DNA from: Commensalibacter intestini A911
GTDB taxonomy: Bacteria; Pseudomonadota; Alphaproteobacteria; Acetobacterales; Acetobacteraceae
Assembly (NCBI RefSeq): GCF_000231445.1
Contig: NZ_AGFR01000009.1
Span: 1 to 64,000, forward strand
Length of the DNA stretch: 64,000 nucleotides
Direction: 5' to 3'
In this document: positions 9,490 to 19,053 of the stretch, piece by piece
How the letters are laid out: every line of letters starts with the position of its first letter
How positions within the stretch are numbered: the stretch's first letter is position 1
Made by a program: the position numbers and the translations under genes
Notes under the pieces: generated by a model
What the model saw: only the letters and a program-made list of their open reading frames with translations
Told to the model about the DNA's origin: nothing
Database searches by the model: none

Positions 9490-11304
9490 TTAACTTTGAA
9501 AAATAAAATCCGTAATTCTGTGAACATTTTTTTTTGTTGCACTATCAATATCATCTATTGTCCAAGTATCTTTATGATAATCAATTAAAGATTGTGCAAC
9601 AAGATATTTACTATCTTTATAACCCCTTTTATCTTGAATAGAGTTTTGCTTTTTAGTTTTAAACCATTCATTACTAACTGACTTATTAATATCATCTTCG
9701 AGTAGTATTTTGTTACCAAGCCTATCTACTATTTCTTGGAATTCGTTTTTATCCACTCCAGCATCTTGCCGAATACTTTCAATATTACGGCCACTTGATG
9801 GCATAATATGTTCAATATTTACTTTATCTGAAAAATTAAACTCTACGTTTTTATGTTTCGCATATAAATACTCATTAACAAAAACTAATAAATTTTTATT
9901 ATAAAATAATATTGCCTCTTCTATTTCTTCTTTCGTCCAATTTTTATCAATATGCTCTTGAAAATCTTTACATATGGTTTTTTCAGAAATATTACGATCA
10001 ACTAACTTTATGTTTTCAGCAAAGAGAAAAGTTTTAAATTTAACACTTGAATAGCCAACTTCCTCTAATTCAAAAATTATAAACAACTTTAATAGACACT
10101 CACAAACATCTAATATTTTTTTTTCTGTAATCTCACTAACTTCATATCGATATAAATAACTAGCTAAATATAATTTAACATTAACATTACATTTTAAAAG
10201 TATTCTAACGATAGAATATTCTTTAATTTCATTCCAAATTTTTACAATTTTCATTAATTGATTACATAACAAAAATGGCTCTTTTAATAATTCACTCTCT
10301 TTATCAGCATAATATCTCCTTAAACCTGGGGTAGTTACATCAACAGAAGATGTAATTCTAACATATTCTTGATCTAATGCTCGTTTAATATACATAAATT
10401 GTTGAAGCGCAGAATCTATATTTATTATATTTTGAGCATTTAATTTTTTAGTCAGTTGGAGAATATTGTTCCATTGCTTATTAAATTCTTCTCTCTTATC
10501 TAATGCGTAAGAGTATAATTGCGCAGAAATAATATCTGCATCTGAAAGTGGTAACCCCGTAGAGTTAAGAGAATTAAACATAGTAATTGCTTGCTCTACT
10601 TGCCAACTCCGAATTTCAATAACTTGGCATTTATCTAAAAAAGTTTTTGTAAAAAAATTCAACCAACTATCATTTTCGTCTACTAATTTAATATAAAAAA
10701 ATTTAAAGTTACGAAAGTAATTCGTATATCGATTATCTTTACGTTTATGGCTTATTTTCAGAACATTATCCTCTGCACTTTTAAAATCCTTCGCTCCAAT
10801 AATGCAATTAAACTCTTTAAGATATAATTCATTGATTGATTTATTTTCTAAAATTAAGATATCTTGTGTTTTTGTGTAATCTTTACGCATCGCAGGAATC
10901 TCTTCAGCTTCAGCTTTGTACAAAATTGCCATAATTTTGTCTCTATTAGCTTTAAGACCAGCTATTAAAGCTTCAGAATCCTCATCTTCTGGAATATTTA
11001 AAATCACATCATTCAATCTAATCAATATAGCTTTAAGTAATAATAAAAAAGTAGTTGTTCTTTGTTGCCCATCAATCAAGCTAAATTTATCCGCATCAGA
11101 ACAATCAACGATAATACTTCCAAAAAAATAAGGATCATCTGTTTTTGTATTACTGAAATTTTCAATATCTTGTAGTAATTTGTCACATTGCACAGTATCC
11201 CAAGAATAGGCTCGTTGATATTCTGGTATTAAAAAATTTTCAGATTTAGCAAGCTTTAAATAAACCCCTATATTCTTCAACTGCGGTTCAATATTCTTAG
11301 CCAT
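9490..11304 (-). CDS. DUF262/DUF1524 GmrSD-like putative defence nuclease
   Basis: 604 residues. The N-terminal DUF262 (ParB/Srx-like) domain shows IPEYQRAYSW (about 26-35), FFGSIIV, and the catalytic DGQQR motif at 78-82. The C-terminal DUF1524 domain shows an HNH-like EHIMP motif near 498-502. This is the single-chain layout of GmrSD type IV restriction enzymes, which cut modified phage DNA with NTP hydrolysis. It is a single gene between ahcY and radA with short gaps and no partner. Its codons are markedly AT-rich (long Lys/Asn/Ile stretches) compared with its neighbours, consistent with acquisition by transfer. The exact target is unknown. Confidence 0.85.
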   Translation of the reverse strand: MAKNIEPQLKNIGVYLKLAKSENFLIPEYQRAYSWDTVQCDKLLQDIENFSNTKTDDPYFFGSIIVDCSDADKFSLIDGQQRTTTFLLLLKAILIRLNDVILNIPEDEDSEALIAGLKANRDKIMAILYKAEAEEIPAMRKDYTKTQDILILENKSINELYLKEFNCIIGAKDFKSAEDNVLKISHKRKDNRYTNYFRNFKFFYIKLVDENDSWLNFFTKTFLDKCQVIEIRSWQVEQAITMFNSLNSTGLPLSDADIISAQLYSYALDKREEFNKQWNNILQLTKKLNAQNIINIDSALQQFMYIKRALDQEYVRITSSVDVTTPGLRRYYADKESELLKEPFLLCNQLMKIVKIWNEIKEYSIVRILLKCNVNVKLYLASYLYRYEVSEITEKKILDVCECLLKLFIIFELEEVGYSSVKFKTFLFAENIKLVDRNISEKTICKDFQEHIDKNWTKEEIEEAILFYNKNLLVFVNEYLYAKHKNVEFNFSDKVNIEHIMPSSGRNIESIRQDAGVDKNEFQEIVDRLGNKILLEDDINKSVSNEWFKTKKQNSIQDKRGYKDSKYLVAQSLIDYHKDTWTIDDIDSATKKNVHRITDFIFQS

Positions 11305-11352
11305 ATTTTATTTCCTAATTTTATTAAAATTGATCAATTTATTAATAATATG

Positions 11353-12750
11353 CTACTCGCCCATCGTGAATTGAGAAACTAAATCCATGATATGTCCGAT
11401 TTCCTGCAAAAGTAACCCTTTAGGTGCAGATAGTTTTGCGTTCCCTCTGGCAACACGTTTTGGCAGAATAATCTCATCAAAACCTAATTTGTGCGCTTCT
11501 TTAACACGTAGATCTGCTTGAGGAACCTGGCGGACTTCACCAGACAAACCAATCTCGCCAAAAAATACAGAACCAGGAGAAGTGGGTTGTCGCATTAATG
11601 CAGAGACCAATGCTGCTGCAACTGCCAAATCAGCCGCAGGTTCGCTAATCCGCAGACCTCCAGCCATATTTAGATACACATCAACACTATTAAACCGTAA
11701 AGAGCATCGTGTTTCTAAAATCGCCAACAACATATTCAAACGTGTGCCATCCCATCCGATGACAGTACGCCTCGGCGCCGAATCTCCTGCTTTGGGAGCC
11801 AATAAGGCTTGTACTTCTAGCAAAACAGGCCGTGTGCCTTCTAACCCTGCGAACACTGCCGAACCAGCGATGTTCCCATGACGCTCAGCTAAAAAAAGTG
11901 CTGAAGGATTAGAGACTTCAACCAACCCCTCTCCTGTCATAGAGAAAACACCGATCTCATCCGTTGCACCAAAACGATTTTTCGCAGCGCGTAAAATACG
12001 GAATTGATGCCCTCGATCCCCTTCAAAGTAAAGAACGGCATCGACCATATGTTCTAATACTCTGGGGCCTGCCAAAGATCCTTCTTTGGTCACATGTCCA
12101 ACAAAAATTAAAGAAAATTCTTTTTTCTTCGCCATGCGAATCAACTCAAAAGCCGAGGCTCTGACCTGACTGACGGTACCTGGCGCACCATTAATACTGT
12201 CCAACCACATCGTTTGGATCGAATCAATAATCACCAAACTAATATTTTGTTCAGTGTCTAACGTCGCTAAAATATCTGAAACATTAATACAGGCAGCCAA
12301 CTCTATATTTTTGCGCTGTTCACTATCTTCCAATCCCAAGCGATTAGCACGCATGCGAATTTGATTAATTGATTCTTCACCTGAAATATAAAGAACTCGG
12401 CGTCCTTGCTTTGATAAAGCACAAGCTGTTTGTAATAAAAGTGTAGACTTACCAATCCCTGGATCGCCACCAACTAAACTGACGGATGATTGCACAAGCC
12501 CACCACCTAAAACACGATCCAGTTCCGCAATGCCAACTTCTTGACGGGGTGGAGGAGCACTATCTCCATCTAAACCAGAAAAAACAATCTTTTGCCCTTG
12601 CTGATGATTAATCACTGATAAAGGAGTCGTTTGAAGCTTTTCTTCTTCAATCGTATTCCATTCACCACAAGCTTCACAATGTCCCATCCATTTAGGATAA
12701 ACCGATCCGCAACTTTGACAAACAAACTGTTTAACTGGCTTTTTCGCCAC
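11353..12750 (-). CDS. radA: DNA repair protein RadA
   Basis: 465 residues, a normal length. The order is an N-terminal C4 zinc finger (CQSCG...CEACGEW), a RecA-like ATPase with Walker A GDPGIGKST and the RadA-specific KNRFG motif, and a C-terminal LonP-like domain. It drives branch migration during recombination repair. Last gene of an apparent mlaE-mlaF-radA unit; the radA start is 9 nt from the mlaF stop, so co-transcription is likely although the functions are unrelated. Confidence 0.96.
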   Translation of the reverse strand: MAKKPVKQFVCQSCGSVYPKWMGHCEACGEWNTIEEEKLQTTPLSVINHQQGQKIVFSGLDGDSAPPPRQEVGIAELDRVLGGGLVQSSVSLVGGDPGIGKSTLLLQTACALSKQGRRVLYISGEESINQIRMRANRLGLEDSEQRKNIELAACINVSDILATLDTEQNISLVIIDSIQTMWLDSINGAPGTVSQVRASAFELIRMAKKKEFSLIFVGHVTKEGSLAGPRVLEHMVDAVLYFEGDRGHQFRILRAAKNRFGATDEIGVFSMTGEGLVEVSNPSALFLAERHGNIAGSAVFAGLEGTRPVLLEVQALLAPKAGDSAPRRTVIGWDGTRLNMLLAILETRCSLRFNSVDVYLNMAGGLRISEPAADLAVAAALVSALMRQPTSPGSVFFGEIGLSGEVRQVPQADLRVKEAHKLGFDEIILPKRVARGNAKLSAPKGLLLQEIGHIMDLVSQFTMGE

Positions 12751-12759
12751 TCATAACCT

Positions 12760-13566
12760 CTATTCTACTTTGGTTTCAACCTTAATTGGGCCTTGACGCA
12801 ACCCATGCGTAAATTGATGTACATAAGGATTATCTGTTGTGAGTAGCTCTTTTGCTTTCCCTTTCCAAATCAACTCCCCTTGATATAACATCGCAGCATC
12901 ATCCCCAATACGTTGAGCAGAAGCCATATCATGAGTAATCGCAATTGCTGTTGAGCCCAGCTTATCCACACAACTTTTAATCAAGTCATCAATAACAGCC
13001 CCCATAATAGGGTCTAATCCTGTGGTAGGCTCGTCAAAGAAAATAATTTCTGGTTTTGAAGCTATCGCTCTGGCTAATCCAACACGTTTTTGCATCCCTC
13101 CTGATAATTCATCAGGATATAAATCAGCAACGAGCTCTGGATCTAAACCAACCAATTCTAGCATACGATAAGCAGTAACACGCGCATCAGAACGACTTAC
13201 TTTAGGTAAATGTTTACGATATCCATATAGTAAAGCAAAAGCTACATTTTCCCAAATCGACAAACTGTCAAACAACGCTGCATTTTGAAAGAGCATACCC
13301 ATTTGTTGTAATTTTTGAGTGCGCTGGATAGAGGATAATTCAAAAATATTCTGTCCATCAATCTCGATGCTACCACTATCTGGCGTCATCAATCCCAAAA
13401 TGCACCGTAATAAAACGGATTTACCACTTCCTGACCCACCAATAACAACAAAAGAAGTGCCTGTTTCGACATCCATACTGACATTGCGCAACACATGATT
13501 GCTGCCAAATGATTTAGATAAGTTACGAATACGTATTTTAGGTGTTTTACAAGCTGATTGGGTCAT
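12760..13566 (-). CDS. mlaF: MlaF-type ABC transporter ATP-binding protein
   Basis: 268 residues. Walker A GGSGSGKS, ABC signature LSGGMQKRVG and Walker B IIFFDEPTTGLDP are all present. The LSGGMQKR form of the signature is typical of the MlaF/Ttg2A class, which energises retrograde phospholipid (or related lipid) transport between outer and inner membranes. It overlaps the upstream permease gene by 4 nt (ATGA). No MlaD/MlaC/MlaB gene follows, so the rest of the complex must be encoded elsewhere. Confidence 0.9.
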   Translation of the reverse strand: MTQSACKTPKIRIRNLSKSFGSNHVLRNVSMDVETGTSFVVIGGSGSGKSVLLRCILGLMTPDSGSIEIDGQNIFELSSIQRTQKLQQMGMLFQNAALFDSLSIWENVAFALLYGYRKHLPKVSRSDARVTAYRMLELVGLDPELVADLYPDELSGGMQKRVGLARAIASKPEIIFFDEPTTGLDPIMGAVIDDLIKSCVDKLGSTAIAITHDMASAQRIGDDAAMLYQGELIWKGKAKELLTTDNPYVHQFTHGLRQGPIKVETKVE

Positions 13567-14360
13567 TTTGAGAAAAAGATATCCGTCAATAAATAGTCAA
13601 ATACTAATAATAAAATCGATGCAGCAACCACTGCCGCTGTTGTAGAAGCACCAACACCTTGTGCGCCACCTTTACTACGATATCCGTGATAACATCCCAT
13701 CAATGCGATTAGAAAACCAAAAGCCCCTGCTTTTACCAAACCAATCGTAATATCCATAAACTTTACTGTATTAAACGTCGCTGCAATATATCCCTGTGGA
13801 GAAAACCCTAATTTCATAATTGAAACTGTAAACCCACCCAAAACACCTAAGATATCTGCAATTAAAACCAAAAATGGTAAAGCAATCGTAGCTGCTAATA
13901 AACGAGGAGCCACTAAATATTTCATCGGGTTTGTTGATAAAGTTCTCAAGGCATCAATTTGGTTAGTGACTTGCATCGTGCCGATTTCCGCAGCCATCGC
14001 TGCCCCCACACGACCAGCCACCATTAACCCCGCCAAAACAGGGCCGAGCTCACGCGTTACTGCTAATACAACGATTCCTGCGATCGCACTATCAACGTGA
14101 TATTGTGCCATTCCCGTATAAGATTGCAAGGCAATCACACCACCTGAGAATAAAGCAGTCAATGCAACAACAGGCAAAGATAAATATCCAATATTAATCA
14201 TACTGCCAATAAAAATACGCCAGTAAAAAGGAGGATAAAAAATGCTTAAAATGCCCCGTAATGCAAATAAAGCCAACGCCCCTGCCTCTTGGATCGCATT
14301 TAAAACCATGCGCCCCAATAACGAAACCCACAATAACGGCCCTTTAAATTCTTTTGTCAC
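13563..14360 (-). CDS. mlaE: MlaE-type ABC transporter permease
   Basis: 265 residues with about five hydrophobic segments and the conserved MlaE/YrbE core: the RELGPVLAGLMVAGRVGAAMAAEIGTM block and the Gln-Ile-Asp-Ala-Leu coupling region. It is an inner-membrane permease that partners with MlaF for lipid trafficking to the outer membrane. It is the first gene of the mlaE-mlaF-radA unit and is divergent from ugd across about 350 bp. Assignment to phospholipid rather than another lipid is by family. Confidence 0.9.
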   Translation of the reverse strand: MTKEFKGPLLWVSLLGRMVLNAIQEAGALALFALRGILSIFYPPFYWRIFIGSMINIGYLSLPVVALTALFSGGVIALQSYTGMAQYHVDSAIAGIVVLAVTRELGPVLAGLMVAGRVGAAMAAEIGTMQVTNQIDALRTLSTNPMKYLVAPRLLAATIALPFLVLIADILGVLGGFTVSIMKLGFSPQGYIAATFNTVKFMDITIGLVKAGAFGFLIALMGCYHGYRSKGGAQGVGASTTAAVVAASILLLVFDYLLTDIFFSK

Positions 14361-14709
14361 GCTTCGTAACCCTTATGCAGATCATTATTTTTCCAACACT
14401 ACCAATATACTAACTGCCTTATCTTTTAATCTAAAACACAGATTAAAACATTATCAATATACAATGATAACATTCTTTTCTCAACGCTATTATAAAACAG
14501 ATCTTATCGCAAAATATAAATAACAAAAAGTTTTTTGTAAAACCTAATAATTCAATCTCACCTTGCTCTTCATAAACCACTGAAAAGTCAATGTTGCTAT
14601 TTATTTTCACTATAGTCTTTGAGATTCTTGATCTTTTTACTTTACTAGTTATATATCCATATATATTTTATCTTATTATTGATCTATTAACCATACCAGG
14701 AGAATAACT
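14361..14709. other. divergent intergenic region mlaE / ugd
   Basis: About 350 bp, AT-rich, and expected to hold the promoters for both mlaE (-) and ugd (+). An open frame that overlaps mlaE and runs to 14523 has no coding character. A purine-rich AGGAGAATAACT lies directly before the GTG start of ugd. No other structure seen. Confidence 0.6.
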
Positions 14710-16053
14710 GTGCGTATAGCAATGATTGGTGGAGGATATGTCGGTCTAGTATCAGCAACATGTTTTGCTGAATTTGGATTACATGTAAACGTTGTCGAAA
14801 CAAATCCTGATCGTCTGAACGCTTTAAAACAAGGCATTATTCCAATTTACGAACCTGGCCTAGATATTCTCGTTACTAACAATATAAAAGCTAATCGCCT
14901 GCAATTTTTTGATAAAATAGAAGAAGCTATTGCTGAGTGCGAAGCTATTTTTATTGCTGTCGGCACTCCACCTCGTAACGGTGACGGCCATGCAGATATG
15001 AGATATGTTCATCAAGCTGCTGAGCAAATTGCAACACACTTAAAACAATATGCAGTAATTGTTACAAAATCAACTGTTCCTGTTGGAACCAGTCGTCGTA
15101 TTGCTCAAATTATTCATCAAAAAAATCCTAATCTTGAATTTGACGTCGCTTCTAATCCCGAGTTTTTACGAGAGGGAGATGCTATTAAAGACTGTATGAA
15201 TCCTGATCGAGTTATTATCGGTATTGAAAAAGATAAAGCAGATCATGGTAAAAAAGCCCAAGAGGTTATGACGCGCCTTTATCAACCTTTATTCCAACGC
15301 GAAACACCTATTCTTTTTACCAATTTAGAAAGTGCAGAATTAGCTAAATATGCATCAAACTGTTTCTTGGCAATGAAACTATCATACGTCAATGAATTAG
15401 CTGACTTGTGCGAACAAGTTGGTGGAAACATAGAAGACATCACCAAAGGAATGGGATTAGATCCTCGTATTGGTAAATTTTTCTTACAGCCAGGCCCTGG
15501 TTTTGGAGGCTCTTGCTTCCCAAAAGATACCTTGGCACTAATTCGTATTGCTCAAGAAGCCGGTAATCCTGTAAGAATGATTGAAACCGCTGCCCAAGCC
15601 AATGACGCAAGAAAAGCAAATATAAGCGGACGGATTATTCAATTATGTGATGGAAACGTCAATAACAAAACCATTGCTATTTTGGGACTAACATTTAAAC
15701 CTAATACAGATGATATGCGTGAATCAGCATCTTTACCAATTATTCATCGTCTTGTAGAGGCTGGGGCTATTATCAAAGCATTTGACCCAATTGGTAATGA
15801 AAAAGCACAACCATTACTTCCTAAGAGTGTACAATATTACGATAATATCCAAGATGCTGCTACTAATGCTGATGCTTTGGTTATTTTAACAGAATGGAGT
15901 GAATTCCGCTCTTTATCTCCAGATAGTTTAAAAAGTTGGATGACAGAACCTTTAGTCATCGATCTAAGAAATATTTATAATCCTCAAACAATGAGGGAAC
16001 AAGGAATTCAATATTATTCTGTAGGTAGACCACACAAACATACAGTAATTTAG
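14710..16053 (+). CDS. ugd: UDP-glucose 6-dehydrogenase
   Basis: 447 residues, starting at a GTG with AGGAG about 8 nt upstream. It oxidises UDP-glucose to UDP-glucuronate with two NAD+. The N-terminal Rossmann motif is GGGYVGL. The central region has the E-F-L-R-E-G-D block and the GFGGSCFPKD motif containing the catalytic Cys. The C-terminal UDP-binding domain includes GLTFKPNTDDMRES. The product feeds exopolysaccharide or lipopolysaccharide sugars. The gene stands alone with its own terminator. Confidence 0.96.
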   Translation: MRIAMIGGGYVGLVSATCFAEFGLHVNVVETNPDRLNALKQGIIPIYEPGLDILVTNNIKANRLQFFDKIEEAIAECEAIFIAVGTPPRNGDGHADMRYVHQAAEQIATHLKQYAVIVTKSTVPVGTSRRIAQIIHQKNPNLEFDVASNPEFLREGDAIKDCMNPDRVIIGIEKDKADHGKKAQEVMTRLYQPLFQRETPILFTNLESAELAKYASNCFLAMKLSYVNELADLCEQVGGNIEDITKGMGLDPRIGKFFLQPGPGFGGSCFPKDTLALIRIAQEAGNPVRMIETAAQANDARKANISGRIIQLCDGNVNNKTIAILGLTFKPNTDDMRESASLPIIHRLVEAGAIIKAFDPIGNEKAQPLLPKSVQYYDNIQDAATNADALVILTEWSEFRSLSPDSLKSWMTEPLVIDLRNIYNPQTMREQGIQYYSVGRPHKHTVI

Positions 16054-16072
16054 TATTTCCAAACAAACCAAT

Positions 16073-16105
16073 AAAAAAGCGATCTATTTTTTAGATCGCT
16101 TTTTT
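16073..16105. terminator. terminator between ugd and methyltransferase gene
   Basis: A 14-bp stem AAAAAAGCGATCTA / TAGATCGCTTTTTT with a T5 loop. It lies 20 nt after the ugd stop and directly before the stop of the convergent gene, so it probably acts in both directions. Confidence 0.9.
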
Positions 16106-16118
16106 AGTTTGATTTTAA

Positions 16119-17117
16119 CTATTTACTTTTGAGCAGCTGCATCATCGCCCTAAATGGAGCTGTTATACGCCACGATGATGAACCATACATAGAATGTAAC
16201 TCCTCTTTTAACTGTGCATTCTCTTGATGTAATAGCTCAATTTCTTTTTGACTTTGCTGATTATATTTCAACAACTTCTTTTTTGTTTGAATATATACAT
16301 CTTGCCAACTCGCAACTCTTTTCTCTTTATCAGCTTCTAGAGTCATAAAAACCATAAATTCATAACTATAAGGAGGATCAATATCATGCCATTCTGCACA
16401 TGCAACTCTCAAGATATCATGCTGTGTCAAAGTCACCATAAATTTAGCAAATAGATTTAAATGCAATACCCAACAATGAACATCTTCATAATGTTTAGGG
16501 TTAAGCGTTCTTTCTCCCCACTCCATAATCTCATGAAAAGGAAATTGGCTAGGCAATTCAGAAGCATCAAAATCTTGTACATAACGAAGATGCATATCTT
16601 GCACTAACTGATCATCGACTTTATTTAAAGCAAAATCCAATACCAAATGTGTTTCTGGGCAATAAGATTTCCGCATCCATGTTGCTAGTAAATCTGACAA
16701 TCGACTCTCTTGTCTCTTCATATCAAAAGAATAACGACCATCTGGAAGCACTAAACGCAATTGTCCATTCGGTGTTAATACTTGACTAATCTGATCTATC
16801 CATCCGATTAAATTAGGAACGTGCTCACCAACATGAGAAGCCACTACATAATCGAATTCTCTATCGACACATTCTTTAAAAGGTTGATGATTATCCCACA
16901 CAAAATTAACAGGCACTAATCGATCAAAATCAAACTCTTTATCCCAAGCAAACTGCTTTTTTAAATCATCTGTCGATAGATGATCCGCGTAAAATACCTT
17001 TCCATCTTGACTACGTAATATAGGGTCAACCAAAGCACCGATTTCTAAACACTGATCTTTATTAAAATCAATCCCATTACGTACAAATTGATGTCGTTTT
17101 TCAAGAAAAGAAACCAT
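16119..17117 (-). CDS. class I SAM-dependent methyltransferase-like protein
   Basis: 332 residues. The N-terminal part has a methyltransferase-type fold: CLEIGALVDP resembles the SAM-binding motif I, followed by FDYVVASHVGEHVPN and the LTPNGQLRLVLPDGRYSF motif of the Methyltransf_11 group. From about residue 270 there is a Lys/Glu/Gln coiled coil. It ends in an SSSWRITAPFR tail, a motif often found at the end of polysaccharide glycosyltransferases and their partners. A role in modifying cell-surface glycan is therefore plausible, helped by ugd next door, but the substrate is unknown. Confidence 0.7.
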   Translation of the reverse strand: MVSFLEKRHQFVRNGIDFNKDQCLEIGALVDPILRSQDGKVFYADHLSTDDLKKQFAWDKEFDFDRLVPVNFVWDNHQPFKECVDREFDYVVASHVGEHVPNLIGWIDQISQVLTPNGQLRLVLPDGRYSFDMKRQESRLSDLLATWMRKSYCPETHLVLDFALNKVDDQLVQDMHLRYVQDFDASELPSQFPFHEIMEWGERTLNPKHYEDVHCWVLHLNLFAKFMVTLTQHDILRVACAEWHDIDPPYSYEFMVFMTLEADKEKRVASWQDVYIQTKKKLLKYNQQSQKEIELLHQENAQLKEELHSMYGSSSWRITAPFRAMMQLLKSK

Positions 17118-17142
17118 AATTTCACAACCATTTTAAATAAAA

Positions 17143-17173
17143 AGAAGGATTCATTATATTAATGAATCCTTCT
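17143..17173. terminator. hairpin between methyltransferase and semialdehyde dehydrogenase genes
   Basis: A 12-bp perfect stem AGAAGGATTCAT / ATGAATCCTTCT with a 7-nt loop, without a long T tract. Lies just upstream of the methyltransferase start and downstream of the dehydrogenase gene on the same (minus) strand. Confidence 0.55.
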
Positions 17174-17193
17174 CTAAAACTTATCGTCGGATC

Positions 17194-17219
17194 TTTAATT
17201 ATACAAGAGTATAATTAAA
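17194..17219. terminator. terminator-like hairpin after semialdehyde dehydrogenase gene
   Basis: An 11-bp stem TTTAATTATAC / GTATAATTAAA with a 4-nt loop, a few bases after the stop at 17228 on the minus strand. AT-rich, so the stem is weak, but the position fits a terminator working together with the hairpin at 17143. Confidence 0.45.
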
Positions 17220-17227
17220 ACACTCTA

Positions 17228-18598
17228 TTAGTTTTCGATGTAAATCAATTTACGATTTACAAATTCCAAGATACCTTCCTTTGAAAGTTCACGGCCATAA
17301 CCAGAATGTTTTACTCCACCAAATGGAAGATCTGGTGTTGTCCATGTTGGACGGTTAATAAACACCATACCTGTATCAATTTGACTTGCAACATGCTGTG
17401 CACGTTTAATATCTTTAGAAAATACAGTTCCACCCAAACCAAATTCTGAATCATTAGCCAACTCAATTGCTGCTTTTTCATCAGGAACGCGGAAGAACAT
17501 TAATACTGGACCAAAAAACTCTCTATAAAATGCAGGATTTTCTTTGGTAATGTTTGTTAAAATAGTTGCTTCCATAAACGCACCAGGATGATCTGGACGT
17601 TTACCACCAATCACAGCTTTAGCACCATGTTGAATCGCTGTTGCAGTTAGTTCTGCAATTTCTTTGGCTGCATCTTCAGAAGATAATGGACCTAAAGTCG
17701 TGCTACGATCCATTGGATCACCGATCTTTAGTTTTGAGAAACATTCAGTGATTTGTGCCAAGAATTTATCAGCAACGGATTCTACAACAATGAAACGTTT
17801 CGCAGCAACACAACATTGTCCTGTGTTGTTCATACGCCCCCACATGCCCCATTCACATGCTTTTTCAAGATCTGCATCTTCAAGAACGATGAAAGCATCA
17901 CTTCCACCTAATTCCATTGTAGACTTTTTCAATGCTTTCCCAGCTTCACCAGCAACAGAAGCTCCTGCTTTTTCACTACCTGTAACAGCAACACCGCGAA
18001 TACGATGATCTTGAATAATTGGAGCAATATTTCTAGAATCTACAAATAAATTTGTATAAGCACCTTTTGGAGCACCCGCATCCAACATTAATTTTTCAAA
18101 TGCTTCAGCACATTGTGGAACGATAGAAGCATGCTTTACCATCACAACGTTACCAGCCATCAAGTTTGTAGCTGCAACACGTACTAATTGGTAATATGGG
18201 AAATTCCAAGGCTCTACGCATAAAATGATTCCAAGAGAATCATGTTCAACATATGCTTTTCTACCATCTTTTGGTTTCAATTGTTCTGGAGCAAGGAACT
18301 GTTCTGCATTATCAGCATAATAATCAAAAATATCAGCTGTTAAATCGACTTCACCCTCTGCATCAGAAATTAATTTACCCATTTCCAACGTAACAAGACG
18401 CGCAAATTCTGCTTTATTATCACGCATAATCGTTGCTGCTTTTTTCATTACGGCACGGCGTGTTGCAAAATCTGTTCTGCGCCATTTTTTATAACAAGCA
18501 TCCGCTTGATCAATTTTTTCAGCAACTTCTTGTTCTGTTAATGATGTAAACGCTTTTACTTCTTTATTAGTAAAAGGATTAACCGTTTTATAAGCCAT
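17228..18598 (-). CDS. NAD(P)-dependent succinate-semialdehyde dehydrogenase family protein
   Basis: 456 residues, an aldehyde dehydrogenase superfamily member of the short succinate-semialdehyde dehydrogenase type. It carries the catalytic Glu motif MELGGSDAF and the nucleophile motif NNTGQCC (two adjacent Cys, with the second position usual for the nucleophile). The C-terminal block PFGGVKHSGYGRE is characteristic. It probably converts succinate semialdehyde or a similar aldehyde to the acid in the cytoplasm. No GABA or polyamine genes lie nearby to fix the substrate, so the specific role is left open. Confidence 0.85.
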   Translation of the reverse strand: MAYKTVNPFTNKEVKAFTSLTEQEVAEKIDQADACYKKWRRTDFATRRAVMKKAATIMRDNKAEFARLVTLEMGKLISDAEGEVDLTADIFDYYADNAEQFLAPEQLKPKDGRKAYVEHDSLGIILCVEPWNFPYYQLVRVAATNLMAGNVVMVKHASIVPQCAEAFEKLMLDAGAPKGAYTNLFVDSRNIAPIIQDHRIRGVAVTGSEKAGASVAGEAGKALKKSTMELGGSDAFIVLEDADLEKACEWGMWGRMNNTGQCCVAAKRFIVVESVADKFLAQITECFSKLKIGDPMDRSTTLGPLSSEDAAKEIAELTATAIQHGAKAVIGGKRPDHPGAFMEATILTNITKENPAFYREFFGPVLMFFRVPDEKAAIELANDSEFGLGGTVFSKDIKRAQHVASQIDTGMVFINRPTWTTPDLPFGGVKHSGYGRELSKEGILEFVNRKLIYIEN

Positions 18599-19053
18599 TC
18601 TGAATTATAACTCCGTTAAGTTGTTTAAATCGATATTTTGCACTACCAATAAATAGTACAATTTTAATCCTAATTATTAATATACTTCAAATTAAACGAA
18701 TATCAAATAAAATCGTTATGTTTGTTTCGAATATATCATCATTCATTTATAATCTAAGTAAAAATATTTTTACCTATCTTACTGATAAATAATCATTATT
18801 ATTAAATATTCAAACAGATAGACTTCACTTATTTGTTACTATTATTTAAAGAAATATTGGTCTGACCATCATTAAATTCAATCACTTTTATAAAATTATT
18901 ATCTTTCTATACAATCTACATATGCTGGAAAGTGAATCACTATTTTAAAAAGACACTTACTTTTCTCACCATATAAAAAATATGATATTTTCATAAATCT
19001 CTCATGTGATACTATCATGTCTATTATTTTTCTTTCATTGCAAAGGTGCTATC
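18599..19053. other. divergent intergenic region dehydrogenase / ribokinase
   Basis: About 450 bp of very AT-rich DNA. An AATAATCATTATTATT stretch near 18787 resembles half of a classical Fur box but is likely chance in such DNA. No gene or strong hairpin seen. Confidence 0.5.

Noticed and set aside
18783-18801. Fur-box-like AATAATCATTATTATT sequence
   Set aside because: Only about half of the consensus fits, the surrounding DNA is nearly all A/T, and the flanking genes have no link with iron.
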